Assembly (NCBI RefSeq): GCF_040111675.1
Contig: NZ_CP157794.1
Location: forward strand, 2,749,501 to 2,813,500
DNA from: Salinarimonas sp.
GTDB lineage: Bacteria > Pseudomonadota > Alphaproteobacteria > Rhizobiales > Beijerinckiaceae
Reading direction: 5' to 3'
Length of the DNA: 64,000 nt
Position 1 is the first letter of the stretch. Every line of letters begins with the position of its first letter. This document shows positions 16,503 through 24,436 of this stretch, piece by piece. Below the pieces are notes generated by a model, which did not search any database, was not told where the DNA came from, and saw only the letters and a program-made list of their open reading frames with translations. A program made the translations under genes and the position numbers.

Positions 16503-18356
16503 TCAGCGCGACTCGGCCTCGATGGAGATCCGCGGCAGGAACTCCATCGGGTTCTCGACGGCGGTGAACTCCATCACCGGGATGCCGGCCGGATCGGTGG
16601 AGGTGACCTTCACGTCGAGCTCGCCGGGCGCCTCGACGAAGGCGGCGAGCGCATCGCCGAGCGCCCGCGCCTCGGCCGTGCCGCCGAGCATGGCGGGGAG
16701 CATGGCGCGCGACATCATCGCGGCCTGCGCCCGCAGATCCTCGGCCGGCACGCCCTGCTCGTCCGCCTGGAAGGCGAGGACGCGCTCGGCGAACCCCTCG
16801 TCGGAGACGCTGATCTGCATGCTCTTCGCGGTGGCGCCGAGCCAGGCCATCATCATCGCGGTCTCGTCGCCAGCGAACGCCTCGGGGCCGATACCGCCGA
16901 AGGCGCCCGAGAGGGCGAAGCGGCCCATCTCGACGCCCGAGATCGAGACCTCCTCGATCACGACCTCCTCGGTCTCCTGGTTCCAGCGCGCGGCGAAGAC
17001 GCCCGACAGGTCGAGATCGCCGTAGCCCAGCGCGAGGAGCTGCACCGCCGCGTCCTCCTCGCTCTTCTTCGGAATGGCGAAGGCGAGGTTGTCGAAGCCG
17101 ACGCGGATGTTGCTCGGGGTTCCGTTCACCGGCTCGTCGGCGGTCATCTCGAAGGCGCCGAGCGCCACCGCGATCGGCTCGCTCTCGCCCTCGGGGGTGA
17201 CAGCTGCGTCGAGCCCCTCGAGCCGCCAGGTGCCGATCGTCGGCATCAGGGCGCGGGCGGTCGCGGCGTCCATCTCGAGATCGGGGTTCTCGGCGATCTT
17301 GCGGAAGCCCTCGATCATCGGCGTCGTGTCGAAGCCGGAGGAGGTGATCGCGGCGATCGCGACCTGCGCTTCCGGCGTGTCCACGAAGACCTCGTCCATG
17401 CGCAGGCCGCCCTCGGCCTCGCCGATCGCGATCCGCGCGATGCCGAAGGCCGGCTCGTCGCCGAGCTCGGTGATGGTGAAGGTGATGTCCTCCATGGCGA
17501 TGGAGCCGAGCTCCATGGCGCCGAGCATGTCGGCCATCATGCCCATGATGCGGCGCGTCTCCGCGTCCGTCGGCTCGTCGCCCTCGGACATGGCCTGCAT
17601 CTCCGGCATCAGCTCGGCGAAAGGCGTCTGCATGAGACGCGCGGAGACGCCGTCGCCGCTGATCGAGGCGATGCGCACCGTCGCCTCCGCGTCGCCGAAC
17701 GCCATGTCGGAGACCGAGAAGCTGTCGTAGACGGTCCTGAACGGGTTGTCCCCGCCCTCGGGCGCGGCGTCGACGTACCAGCGCACGGCGAAGGGCAGGT
17801 CGAAATCGGTGACGCGCATCTCCCCGACCGTCCCGTCGACGTCCTGGTCGTCGGCCTCGGCCGCGATCTCGGCGCTGCCGACGACGAGAGAGGCGATCCG
17901 GCCGTTCTCCACGCCCTCGGCGGCGATGTCGAGATAGGTGATCGTGCCGTCGGCCCCGTCCATCGTCTGCTCGACCACGAGCTCGGGCGCGGTGATCGAA
18001 TCCGCGGAGATGCGCGCGAGCGACTCGTGCCAGGCGCCGCCGCCCTTGCCGCGCAGCACGCCGAGAAGCTCGTCGCGAGACAGGTTCGCGCCGGAGAAGG
18101 TGAGGCTCGGCAGCCGGTAGACGCTCGGCCCCGCATCGATCGTGACGTTCTCGAGCGTGATCTCGCTCTGCGCGAAGGCCGCCGCGAACAGGCCGCTCTC
18201 CAGCCGCACCGCCTCGACGCGGACGCCGCCCTCGCCGTTGGCGGGCAGCGCGATGCGGGTCGGCCCGAAGCCGGCGTCCCCGACGGCGAGCACGGCGGCT
18301 GCGACGCCGGCCATCAGCGTGAGCCGACGGGCGGTGCTGCTCTTGCGTTCGGTCAT
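16503..18356 (-). CDS. Large exported protein of unknown function
   Basis: A 617-aa protein that begins with a basic stretch and a hydrophobic segment (LTLMAGVAAAVLAVGDAGF), so it is exported or anchored. The rest is strongly acidic, alternates short beta-like stretches with repeated themes such as ITLENVTIDAG, SMAMEDITFTI-like and EEVSISGVEMGRFALSG, and shows no catalytic motif. The repeated short beta units suggest an elongated beta-rich fold, perhaps like envelope lipid-transport or adhesin-like proteins, but that is only an impression and I do not assign it. ATG 18356 is preferred over 18404 because it directly precedes the signal region. Confidence 0.7.
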   Translation of the reverse strand: MTERKSSTARRLTLMAGVAAAVLAVGDAGFGPTRIALPANGEGGVRVEAVRLESGLFAAAFAQSEITLENVTIDAGPSVYRLPSLTFSGANLSRDELLGVLRGKGGGAWHESLARISADSITAPELVVEQTMDGADGTITYLDIAAEGVENGRIASLVVGSAEIAAEADDQDVDGTVGEMRVTDFDLPFAVRWYVDAAPEGGDNPFRTVYDSFSVSDMAFGDAEATVRIASISGDGVSARLMQTPFAELMPEMQAMSEGDEPTDAETRRIMGMMADMLGAMELGSIAMEDITFTITELGDEPAFGIARIAIGEAEGGLRMDEVFVDTPEAQVAIAAITSSGFDTTPMIEGFRKIAENPDLEMDAATARALMPTIGTWRLEGLDAAVTPEGESEPIAVALGAFEMTADEPVNGTPSNIRVGFDNLAFAIPKKSEEDAAVQLLALGYGDLDLSGVFAARWNQETEEVVIEEVSISGVEMGRFALSGAFGGIGPEAFAGDETAMMMAWLGATAKSMQISVSDEGFAERVLAFQADEQGVPAEDLRAQAAMMSRAMLPAMLGGTAEARALGDALAAFVEAPGELDVKVTSTDPAGIPVMEFTAVENPMEFLPRISIEAESR

Positions 18357-18489
18357 CTCATTCCCCCTGTTGCGCGCGCCCGTTCCGCGGCGCGGCGCGA
18401 TCATAGCGTCGGAGCCGTGTTTTGACAGGACGAGCGGGCAAAAATTTGCCGCTCCGATGTCACGCGTGCGCGATGTTCCGCGCCCATGC

Positions 18490-18678
18490 CGTCTTGGCGG
18501 CGACCTCGCGCTCGGCGTGAAGATGCTCGACGTCGCCCGCGACCGCTATCCCTGGGCGGAGATGCAGACGATCTATCCGTTCGACGAGGCGGGCGTGCGC
18601 CGGGCCGTCGACGACGCCATGGCGATGCGCACCGTCAAGTCGACGATCACGCCCTTCCCGGAGAGGCTGGAGCAGTGA
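18490..18678 (+). pseudogene. C-terminal remnant of a zinc-type alcohol dehydrogenase
   Basis: The frame reads ALGVKMLDVARDRYPWAEMQ and ends DDAMAMRTVKSTITPFPERLEQ, which looks like the last part of a medium-chain zinc alcohol dehydrogenase (the final helix and tail). No start, zinc site or Rossmann motif lies upstream: the frame runs back into the antisense of the neighbouring gene. It is therefore a broken 3' fragment. The rest of the 18357-18693 gap holds nothing else. Confidence 0.5.
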
Positions 18679-18693
18679 GAGCGCCCCGCGGCG

Positions 18694-19557
18694 TCAATCC
18701 GTGAAGACCACCGTCTTCGCGCCGTTGAGGATCACTCGGTCCTCGACGTGCAGGCGCACGGCGCGGGCGAGCACGCGGCGCTCGATGTCGCGGCCCTTGC
18801 GCACCAGGTCGTCGGGCGTGTCGCGATGGGAGATGCGCTCGACGTCCTGCTCGATGATCGGGCCCTCGTCGAGATCGGACGTCACGTAGTGCGCGGTGGC
18901 GCCGATCAGCTTCACGCCCCGGGCGTGGGCCTGGTGATAGGGCTTGGCGCCCTTGAAGCCCGGCAGGAAGGAGTGGTGGATGTTGATGCACCGCCCGGTC
19001 AGCTTCGCGGAGAGCCCGTCGGAGAGCACCTGCATGTAGCGCGCGAGCACGACGAGATCCGGTGCGACCTCCTGGATCAGCTTCCAGAGCGCCCCCTCCT
19101 GCTCGAGCTTGGTCTCCTTCGTCACCGGCAGGTGATGGAACGGCGCCCCGCCGAAATCCAGATGGGCGAAGGTCTCGCGCGGATGGTTCGACACGATCGC
19201 CGCGAGGTCCATGGCGAGCTCGCCCGTACGCCAGCGATAGAGCAGATCCGCGAGGCAATGGTCGAACTTCGAGACGAGAACCATGACGCGCGGGCGCGCG
19301 TCGGTTCCGCGCATCGACCAGGACATGGCGAAGCGCTCGGCCAGGGGCGCGAAGGCCTCGCGCAGCCCCTCGAGCGGCGCCGCCTCGTCGAGCCGGTTGA
19401 ACACGACGCGCATGAAGAAATTGCCCGTCTGCGTGTCGTCGTATTGCTGCGCGTCCAGGATGTTGCACGCGTTCTCGAAGAGATGGGTCGAGACCGCGGC
19501 GACGATGCCGGGACGGTTGCGGCAGGACAGGGTGAGGACGATGGCGGGCTCGGTCAT
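18694..19557 (-). CDS. purU: Formyltetrahydrofolate deformylase (copy 2)
   Basis: A 287-aa PurU with an ACT domain ([23 protein letters not shown]) and a formyltransferase-fold catalytic domain ([45 protein letters not shown]). It is clearly related to copy 1 at 8004-8888 but diverged over its whole length, so it is an old paralogue rather than a recent duplicate. It hydrolyses 10-formyl-THF to formate and THF. It stands alone here and is the better candidate for the housekeeping role of balancing the formyl-THF pool. Confidence 0.93.
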   Translation of the reverse strand: MTEPAIVLTLSCRNRPGIVAAVSTHLFENACNILDAQQYDDTQTGNFFMRVVFNRLDEAAPLEGLREAFAPLAERFAMSWSMRGTDARPRVMVLVSKFDHCLADLLYRWRTGELAMDLAAIVSNHPRETFAHLDFGGAPFHHLPVTKETKLEQEGALWKLIQEVAPDLVVLARYMQVLSDGLSAKLTGRCINIHHSFLPGFKGAKPYHQAHARGVKLIGATAHYVTSDLDEGPIIEQDVERISHRDTPDDLVRKGRDIERRVLARAVRLHVEDRVILNGAKTVVFTD

Positions 19558-19652
19558 CGCGTGTGCATCCGGCTGCGAGGGAGCGCTCGAAGGGCGCGCT
19601 GGAAGAGGGCGCGCGTCCTCTAGCGCAGGATCGGCCGGATAGCAACCCGGGA

Positions 19653-19853
19653 TTATGCGCCGCCGATACCCTCCTGTACCTTGCCCGTTCCGCCGCAGGT
19701 CGGGCAAGCGCGACCTTCGAGACGGCCCGTGCCCTTGCAGTCCGGGCAGACGTTCTCGCCGACGCCGGGCGTGCCCGGTGCCGCCTCGTCTCCCGGGGCG
19801 AGCGGACGGGTGGTCTCCGGATCGCCCTTCGAGGTGCGCTTGTCGTCGGTCAT
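19653..19853 (-). CDS. Small protein with a DnaJ-type zinc-binding pair
   Basis: A 66-aa protein whose second half contains CPDCKGTG and CPTCGGTG, the CxxCxGxG repeats of the DnaJ cysteine-rich domain, 8 residues apart. Two such repeats can bind one zinc ion. The first half is polar and disordered-looking. There is no J domain. Such mini zinc proteins are common near other genes in alphaproteobacteria; a chaperone or protein-binding role is only a guess. The ATG has a GGGAGA site upstream. Confidence 0.7.
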   Translation of the reverse strand: MTDDKRTSKGDPETTRPLAPGDEAAPGTPGVGENVCPDCKGTGRLEGRACPTCGGTGKVQEGIGGA

Positions 19854-19955
19854 GAGGGTCTCCCTGGCTGTCCAGGGGCCAACGTCGGCGCGCGCCCGCG
19901 GTTCGCCGAAGCGGCGCTGGGGGGGCCGGGTCCTTCCCAGGATCGGGTGACGCGT

Positions 19956-20939
19956 TCAGCGCGCCCGCTCGATGGCGCGCGTCACCACGGCGCGGACGTC
20001 CGGATCGCGCAGGAAGAGGTCGTGATTGAGCACGCCGCCGCCGAATTCCGAGGCGTCGGCCACCGTCACGCCGAGCGCGGTCAGCCGCTCGCGTTCGGCC
20101 GCCCCGGCGCGCACGACGCCGCCGGCGAGGCGGCGGGACAGCGCCAGCGCCCGGTCGTTCTGCGCGGTGATCACGGTGATCTTGCGTGCATCGACCCCGA
20201 GCCGCTCGACGCCCTGCGCGAACAGGTCGATGTCGACGTCCGGCGAGGCGAGCACCACCGCACCGATGCGCGCCATCGCGGCGTCGCCCCCGCTGGCGCG
20301 CACGAAGCGCAGGGTCTCGAGCGTGAGGAGCGACCCCATGGAATGCGCGACGATGTGCACGCGCCCGCCGCTCTCGCTCTGGGCGAGGGTGAGGATCAGG
20401 TCCTCGAGCGCGTCGCGGGACCAGAGCGCGCTCTCGCGATCGTAGCCGTAATCGAACGTCGCGCCGCCGGACGGCCAGGTGAACAGCCCGGTCGCGCCGC
20501 GGAAGCCGACGCCGTCGGCGAGCTCCGCCGCGCCGGAGGCCGCTGTCTCGAACGTCTCGCGATAGCCGTGAACGTAGAGCATCACGTCGCGCCCGACCGC
20601 CGCGCGGGCGAAGGCCTCGGCCGGCTCGGCCCCGACCACCGGCCCGACCCCGACCACCCGCCAATCGGCGTCGAAGGGAGAGAGGCTGGCGAACAGGGTC
20701 GTTTCAGGGGGCGCGAGGGTCGCCTGGGCGAAGGCCAGGCCCGCCCCGCGCTCGCTCCCGAAGAAGGGCGCGGCGCCCGGATCGGCGGCGGGCGCGCGGG
20801 TCGTCGCGACGAGGAGCGGACGCGTCGCCGCGCCCGGATCGGCGGGCGCGCTCGCGCCGGCGAAGTTGCAGGCGGCGAGGCTCGCGGCGAGGGCGAGCGC
20901 GCCGAAGCGCGGGGCGAGACGGCCGAGAGAGAGGATCAT
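19956..20939 (-). CDS. Lipoprotein alpha/beta hydrolase (DUF900 family)
   Basis: A 327-aa protein with a lipoprotein signal ([11 protein letters not shown], lipobox Cys at about residue 20) followed by an alpha/beta hydrolase domain of the DUF900 type. Visible landmarks are [12 protein letters not shown] (oxyanion region), GLFTWPSGG, the nucleophile HSMGS and NHDLFLRD with the catalytic His. Esterase or lipase activity at the inner leaflet of the outer membrane is likely; the substrate is unknown. The start at 20939 gives a normal lipoprotein signal; a longer frame is overlapping shadow. Confidence 0.85.
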   Translation of the reverse strand: MILSLGRLAPRFGALALAASLAACNFAGASAPADPGAATRPLLVATTRAPAADPGAAPFFGSERGAGLAFAQATLAPPETTLFASLSPFDADWRVVGVGPVVGAEPAEAFARAAVGRDVMLYVHGYRETFETAASGAAELADGVGFRGATGLFTWPSGGATFDYGYDRESALWSRDALEDLILTLAQSESGGRVHIVAHSMGSLLTLETLRFVRASGGDAAMARIGAVVLASPDVDIDLFAQGVERLGVDARKITVITAQNDRALALSRRLAGGVVRAGAAERERLTALGVTVADASEFGGGVLNHDLFLRDPDVRAVVTRAIERAR

Positions 20940-21016
20940 GGCGCACAGGCGTCGGGAGGGCGGGCGGAGCGCCTCTCCTGCGCCGCGATCGTGGCGATGA
21001 TGCGACGGCCCGGCGG

Positions 21017-21460
21017 TCAGCGCTGCGGCCGCGGGCGCGATGCGACCCGCGCCGGCGCGGTCGAGACCTCGTGCCACCACGTCCAGGCTTCGATCTCGAC
21101 GGCGTCGAGAACGGGACGAGCGCTGGGAAAGCGACGATCCGCGTCGAAGGCGTCGCGCAGGAGCGCGAGACGCGCCTCGGCGCCGTTGCGCGCGTCCTCG
21201 GCGCCGACCTCGCGGACGTGGAGCAGGCGGGCGAAGATCTCGCGATTGGGGGCGCGCACGGCCACGGCATCGCCCTGCGCCGGAAAGCCGCTGCGATACG
21301 CGGCATCCACGAGCGCCAGGGTCGCCGGCGCGCGGCGCGCATAGCCGGCGGCGATCGTCGGCCGAGCCGCCCGCGCGGGAGCCTGCCGCTCGCCGGACGG
21401 CGCCGGCGCGACCTGTCGTTCGGGCACGACGCCGAACACGCTCAGTCGATCGTTCTTCAT
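21017..21460 (-). CDS. Hypothetical protein
   Basis: A 147-aa protein with a proline- and alanine-rich first third and a more ordered rest ([31 protein letters not shown]...[16 protein letters not shown]). No signal peptide and no motif I recognise. The ATG at 21460 has TCGGAG upstream; the frame extends to 21598 without a better start. It lies divergent to meaB, 220 bp away. Confidence 0.5.
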   Translation of the reverse strand: MKNDRLSVFGVVPERQVAPAPSGERQAPARAARPTIAAGYARRAPATLALVDAAYRSGFPAQGDAVAVRAPNREIFARLLHVREVGAEDARNGAEARLALLRDAFDADRRFPSARPVLDAVEIEAWTWWHEVSTAPARVASRPRPQR

Positions 21461-21680
21461 CTCCGAAGATGCTCTTCCCGCATCGAGACGCGACCGGACC
21501 ATGGACGAGGCGTCGCACGTGCGCGCGTCGCCCCGAAGGCGAAGGCTAGTCCGGTCCGCCTTCGGCGTCGACCCGGCATCCGGCGGCGCCGCCGCCACGG
21601 CGCGACGGGTCGCGCGCGCCGCCGCGACGCGCTATGAGGCGCGGCCGGCCCCGCTCCGGGGGCCGAGGGAGGCGCCCGTC

Positions 21681-22661
21681 ATGTCCGCACCAGACGTCGC
21701 AGCGCTCGAGCGAAAGCTTCTCGCCGGCGACCGCGCCGCGCTCGCCCGCGCCATCACGCTCGTCGAATCGAAGCGGGAGGATCGCCGGGCGGCGGCGCGG
21801 ACGCTCCTCGACTCGGTGCTGCCGCGCACCGGAGGGGCGGTGCGCATCGGCGTCACCGGCGTGCCGGGGGTCGGCAAGTCGACGCTGATCGACCAGCTCG
21901 GCTCCATGCTCACCGCCCGCGGGCACCGCCTCGCCGTCCTCGCCGTCGACCCGAGCTCGACGCGCACCGGCGGCTCGATCCTGGGCGACAAGACCCGGAT
22001 GGCGCGCCTCGCCGTCGACCCGAACGCCTTCATCCGCCCCTCCCCGTCCTCCGGCACGCTCGGCGGCGTCGCCGCGAAGACGCGCGAGACCATGCTGCTC
22101 TGCGAGGCGGCGGGATTCGACGTTTTGCTCGTCGAGACGGTCGGCGTCGGCCAGTCGGAGACGGCGGTCTCGGATCTCACCGACTTCTTCCTCGTGCTGA
22201 TGCTGCCCGGCGCGGGCGACGAGCTCCAGGGCATCAAGAAGGGCGTGCTCGAGCTCGCGGACATGATCGCCGTCAACAAGGCCGAGGGCGACAACGCCGC
22301 GCGCGCCCGCGCCGCCGCCTCGGAATACCGCACCGCCCTCTCCATCCTCGCCCCCGCGTCGAGCCTCTGGACGCCCCCGGTGATCACGGTCTCGGGGCTG
22401 ACGGGCGCGGGCCTCGACGATCTGTGGGCGAAGGTGCTCGATCATCGGGCGCGGCACGAGGCGAAGGGCCTCCTGGCGGAGCGCCGACGCGCGCAGGACG
22501 TCAAGTGGATGTGGGCCATGATCGAGGAGCGCCTGCGCGCCCGCCTCACCCGGGACGCGCAGACGCGCGCGCTCCTCGCGCGGCTGGAGGCCGGCGTCGC
22601 CGCGGGAGAGACCTCGCCGACCGCCGCCGCCGAGGAGGTCGCGACGACGCTCGGCCTGTGA
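21681..22661 (+). CDS. meaB: MeaB-type G3E GTPase, methylmalonyl-CoA mutase chaperone
   Basis: A 326-aa MeaB/ArgK-family GTPase. It protects and reloads adenosylcobalamin-dependent methylmalonyl-CoA mutase in the cytoplasm. The P-loop is GVPGVGKS (residues 60-67), followed by [19 protein letters not shown], the switch region ETVGVGQSE, and the guanine-specificity motif, which reads NKAE (residues 199-202) where NKxD is usual. The C-terminal dimerisation helix is present. No mutase genes lie in this window. The ATG at 21681 follows GGGAGG by about 10 nt. Confidence 0.93.
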   Translation: MSAPDVAALERKLLAGDRAALARAITLVESKREDRRAAARTLLDSVLPRTGGAVRIGVTGVPGVGKSTLIDQLGSMLTARGHRLAVLAVDPSSTRTGGSILGDKTRMARLAVDPNAFIRPSPSSGTLGGVAAKTRETMLLCEAAGFDVLLVETVGVGQSETAVSDLTDFFLVLMLPGAGDELQGIKKGVLELADMIAVNKAEGDNAARARAAASEYRTALSILAPASSLWTPPVITVSGLTGAGLDDLWAKVLDHRARHEAKGLLAERRRAQDVKWMWAMIEERLRARLTRDAQTRALLARLEAGVAAGETSPTAAAEEVATTLGL

Positions 22662-22755
22662 GCGCCGAAGCGTCGCCTTTCGACGGCGCGGTTAACCGCC
22701 TCCTCAGCAATCTCGGCTAGACCGAGGGGCACGAGGAGACGGGGAGAACCGTGGC

Positions 22756-23796
22756 ATGCTTGACGAGCTGGCGCGCCTATCGGCGGATGCGACGTCGGAG
22801 GGACGACGTCGCCTGCTGAACGCCGTCACCGATCTGTTCCTGCACGATTCGGAGCCGAGCGACGAGGCGCAGGACCACTTCTCCGACATCGCCACCCGCT
22901 CGCTCGAGAAGATGGAGACGCCGGACCGGAAGGACTACGCGGATCGCGTCGCCGCCGAGCCCGCCCTCCCCCGCAAGGTCGCGACCACGCTCGCGAGCGA
23001 TCCCGACGCCGAGGTCGCCAAGCTCGTCCTGAAGCTCTCGCCGGTCCTCACCGACGCGGACCTCGCGGCGATCGCGGTGACGCATTCCCAGCAGCACCTC
23101 CTCGCCATCGCGGAGCGCGCCACGCTGTCGGAGAACGTCACCGACATCCTGGTCGATCGCGGCGACAAGCAGGTTCTGCGGACGGTCTCGGGCAACGAGG
23201 GCGCCGCCTTCTCCGATCAGGGCTTCGACAGGCTCGTCCAGCGCGGTGGCAACGACGCGGCCGTGCGGCGCAATCTCGACGACCGGCGCGAAAGCCTCCC
23301 GGTCTCGCAGGCGCGCCGCGTCATGCAGATCGCCGCCCAGGCCGCCTCTCGCACGGAGCACGGCCACACTGTGGAGCTCATCTCCGGCGAGGCGCCCAAA
23401 CGCGTGGTGCGCGAGGCGCGCGAGCGCCGGCTCGAGCTCAAGCTCCTCATCGCCGACCTGAAGGACGGCCGGCGCACCATCGACGACGTCGTCGCGATCC
23501 TCGCCCGCGACGATCGTGCCTTCGACCTCGCGCAGATCATCTCCACCTTCTCGGAGATCCCCAATGCCCAGGCGCTGCGCGCCCTGCTCCAGCCGGAGGC
23601 GTCGGGCATCGCCGTGGCGTGCCGGGCCCTCGGGGTCGGGCCGGAAGCCTTCCGCAAGGTGCTGGATCTGCGCGCCAAGCGCCTGAACCTGCCCGAGGGA
23701 AAGATCGACGCGGAGGTCGCGAACTACCAGGCGCTGCCCGCCGAGATGTCGGAACGCGCCATGCGCTTCCTCAAGGTGCGCGCCAAGGTCGGCTGA
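22756..23796 (+). CDS. DUF2336 family protein
   Basis: A 346-aa, mostly helical cytoplasmic protein of the DUF2336 family, found almost only in alphaproteobacteria. Repeated helical pairs (for example LPRKVATTLASDPDAEVAKLVLKLSP and LLAIAERATLSENVTDILVDRGDKQVLRTVSGN) look like HEAT-type repeats and suggest a protein-binding scaffold. Nothing catalytic is visible. Function is unknown. The ATG follows GGGGAG by about 10 nt and lies 94 bp after meaB. Confidence 0.85.
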   Translation: MLDELARLSADATSEGRRRLLNAVTDLFLHDSEPSDEAQDHFSDIATRSLEKMETPDRKDYADRVAAEPALPRKVATTLASDPDAEVAKLVLKLSPVLTDADLAAIAVTHSQQHLLAIAERATLSENVTDILVDRGDKQVLRTVSGNEGAAFSDQGFDRLVQRGGNDAAVRRNLDDRRESLPVSQARRVMQIAAQAASRTEHGHTVELISGEAPKRVVREARERRLELKLLIADLKDGRRTIDDVVAILARDDRAFDLAQIISTFSEIPNAQALRALLQPEASGIAVACRALGVGPEAFRKVLDLRAKRLNLPEGKIDAEVANYQALPAEMSERAMRFLKVRAKVG

Positions 23797-23822
23797 CCGC
23801 GGCGCGCCCCGAGGCGCGCGGC

Positions 23823-24386
23823 TCAGCCTTCGGCGCGCTCCGCCGGCTGGAAGCGCAGGGCGACGCCGTTGTTGCAGTAGCGCAGGCCGGTCGGCGGCGG
23901 GCCGTCGTTGAAGACGTGGCCCTGGTGGCCGCCGCAGCGGGCGCAATGATATTCCGTGCGCGGCAGGATCAGCTTGAAGTCGCGCTTCGTCTCCACCGCG
24001 CCGTCGATCGTGTCGTAGAAGGACGGCCAGCCGGTGCCGGAATCGAACTTCATGTCCGCGGTGAAGAGCGGCAGATCGCAGCCGGCGCAGTGATAGGTGC
24101 CGGGCGCGTAGGTCTTGTCGAGCGGGCTCGTGCCGGCGCGCTCGGTGCCTTCCTTGCGCAGGACGTGGAACTGCTCGGGCGTCAGGCGCTCGCGCCACTC
24201 GGCTTCGCTCAGCTTCCAGGCTTCCTTCTCGGCGACGCTCACGGTGATGTCTCCCTCGTCCGGCGCGCCGGTCTCGGCGCGCGCTTCACGCACGGTCTGG
24301 CCGACGCCCTCGCCGCATCCGGCGAGGGCCACGGCCGCGACGCCGCCCAGGAACAGGCGGCGGTTCAGGCTGATAGGCTCCGTCAT
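23823..24386 (-). CDS. msrB: Peptide-methionine (R)-S-oxide reductase, exported
   Basis: A 187-aa MsrB that repairs methionine-R-sulfoxide in proteins. The zinc ligands are in the pairs CAGC and CARC, and the catalytic Cys is in RYCNNGVALRF near the C-terminus (commonly RYCINSASL). The N-terminus has a twin arginine (NRRLFLGGVAAVALAGC), which doubles as a Tat signal and a lipobox, so the enzyme is probably exported and lipid-anchored, acting in the periplasm. An in-frame ATG three codons upstream (24395) is possible. It is convergent with the DUF2336 gene. Confidence 0.93.
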   Translation of the reverse strand: MTEPISLNRRLFLGGVAAVALAGCGEGVGQTVREARAETGAPDEGDITVSVAEKEAWKLSEAEWRERLTPEQFHVLRKEGTERAGTSPLDKTYAPGTYHCAGCDLPLFTADMKFDSGTGWPSFYDTIDGAVETKRDFKLILPRTEYHCARCGGHQGHVFNDGPPPTGLRYCNNGVALRFQPAERAEG

Positions 24387-24436
24387 CCGTCGCATATGGC
24401 GAGCCGCACGCCCGCGGCAAGCGTCCTGCGGCGCGC

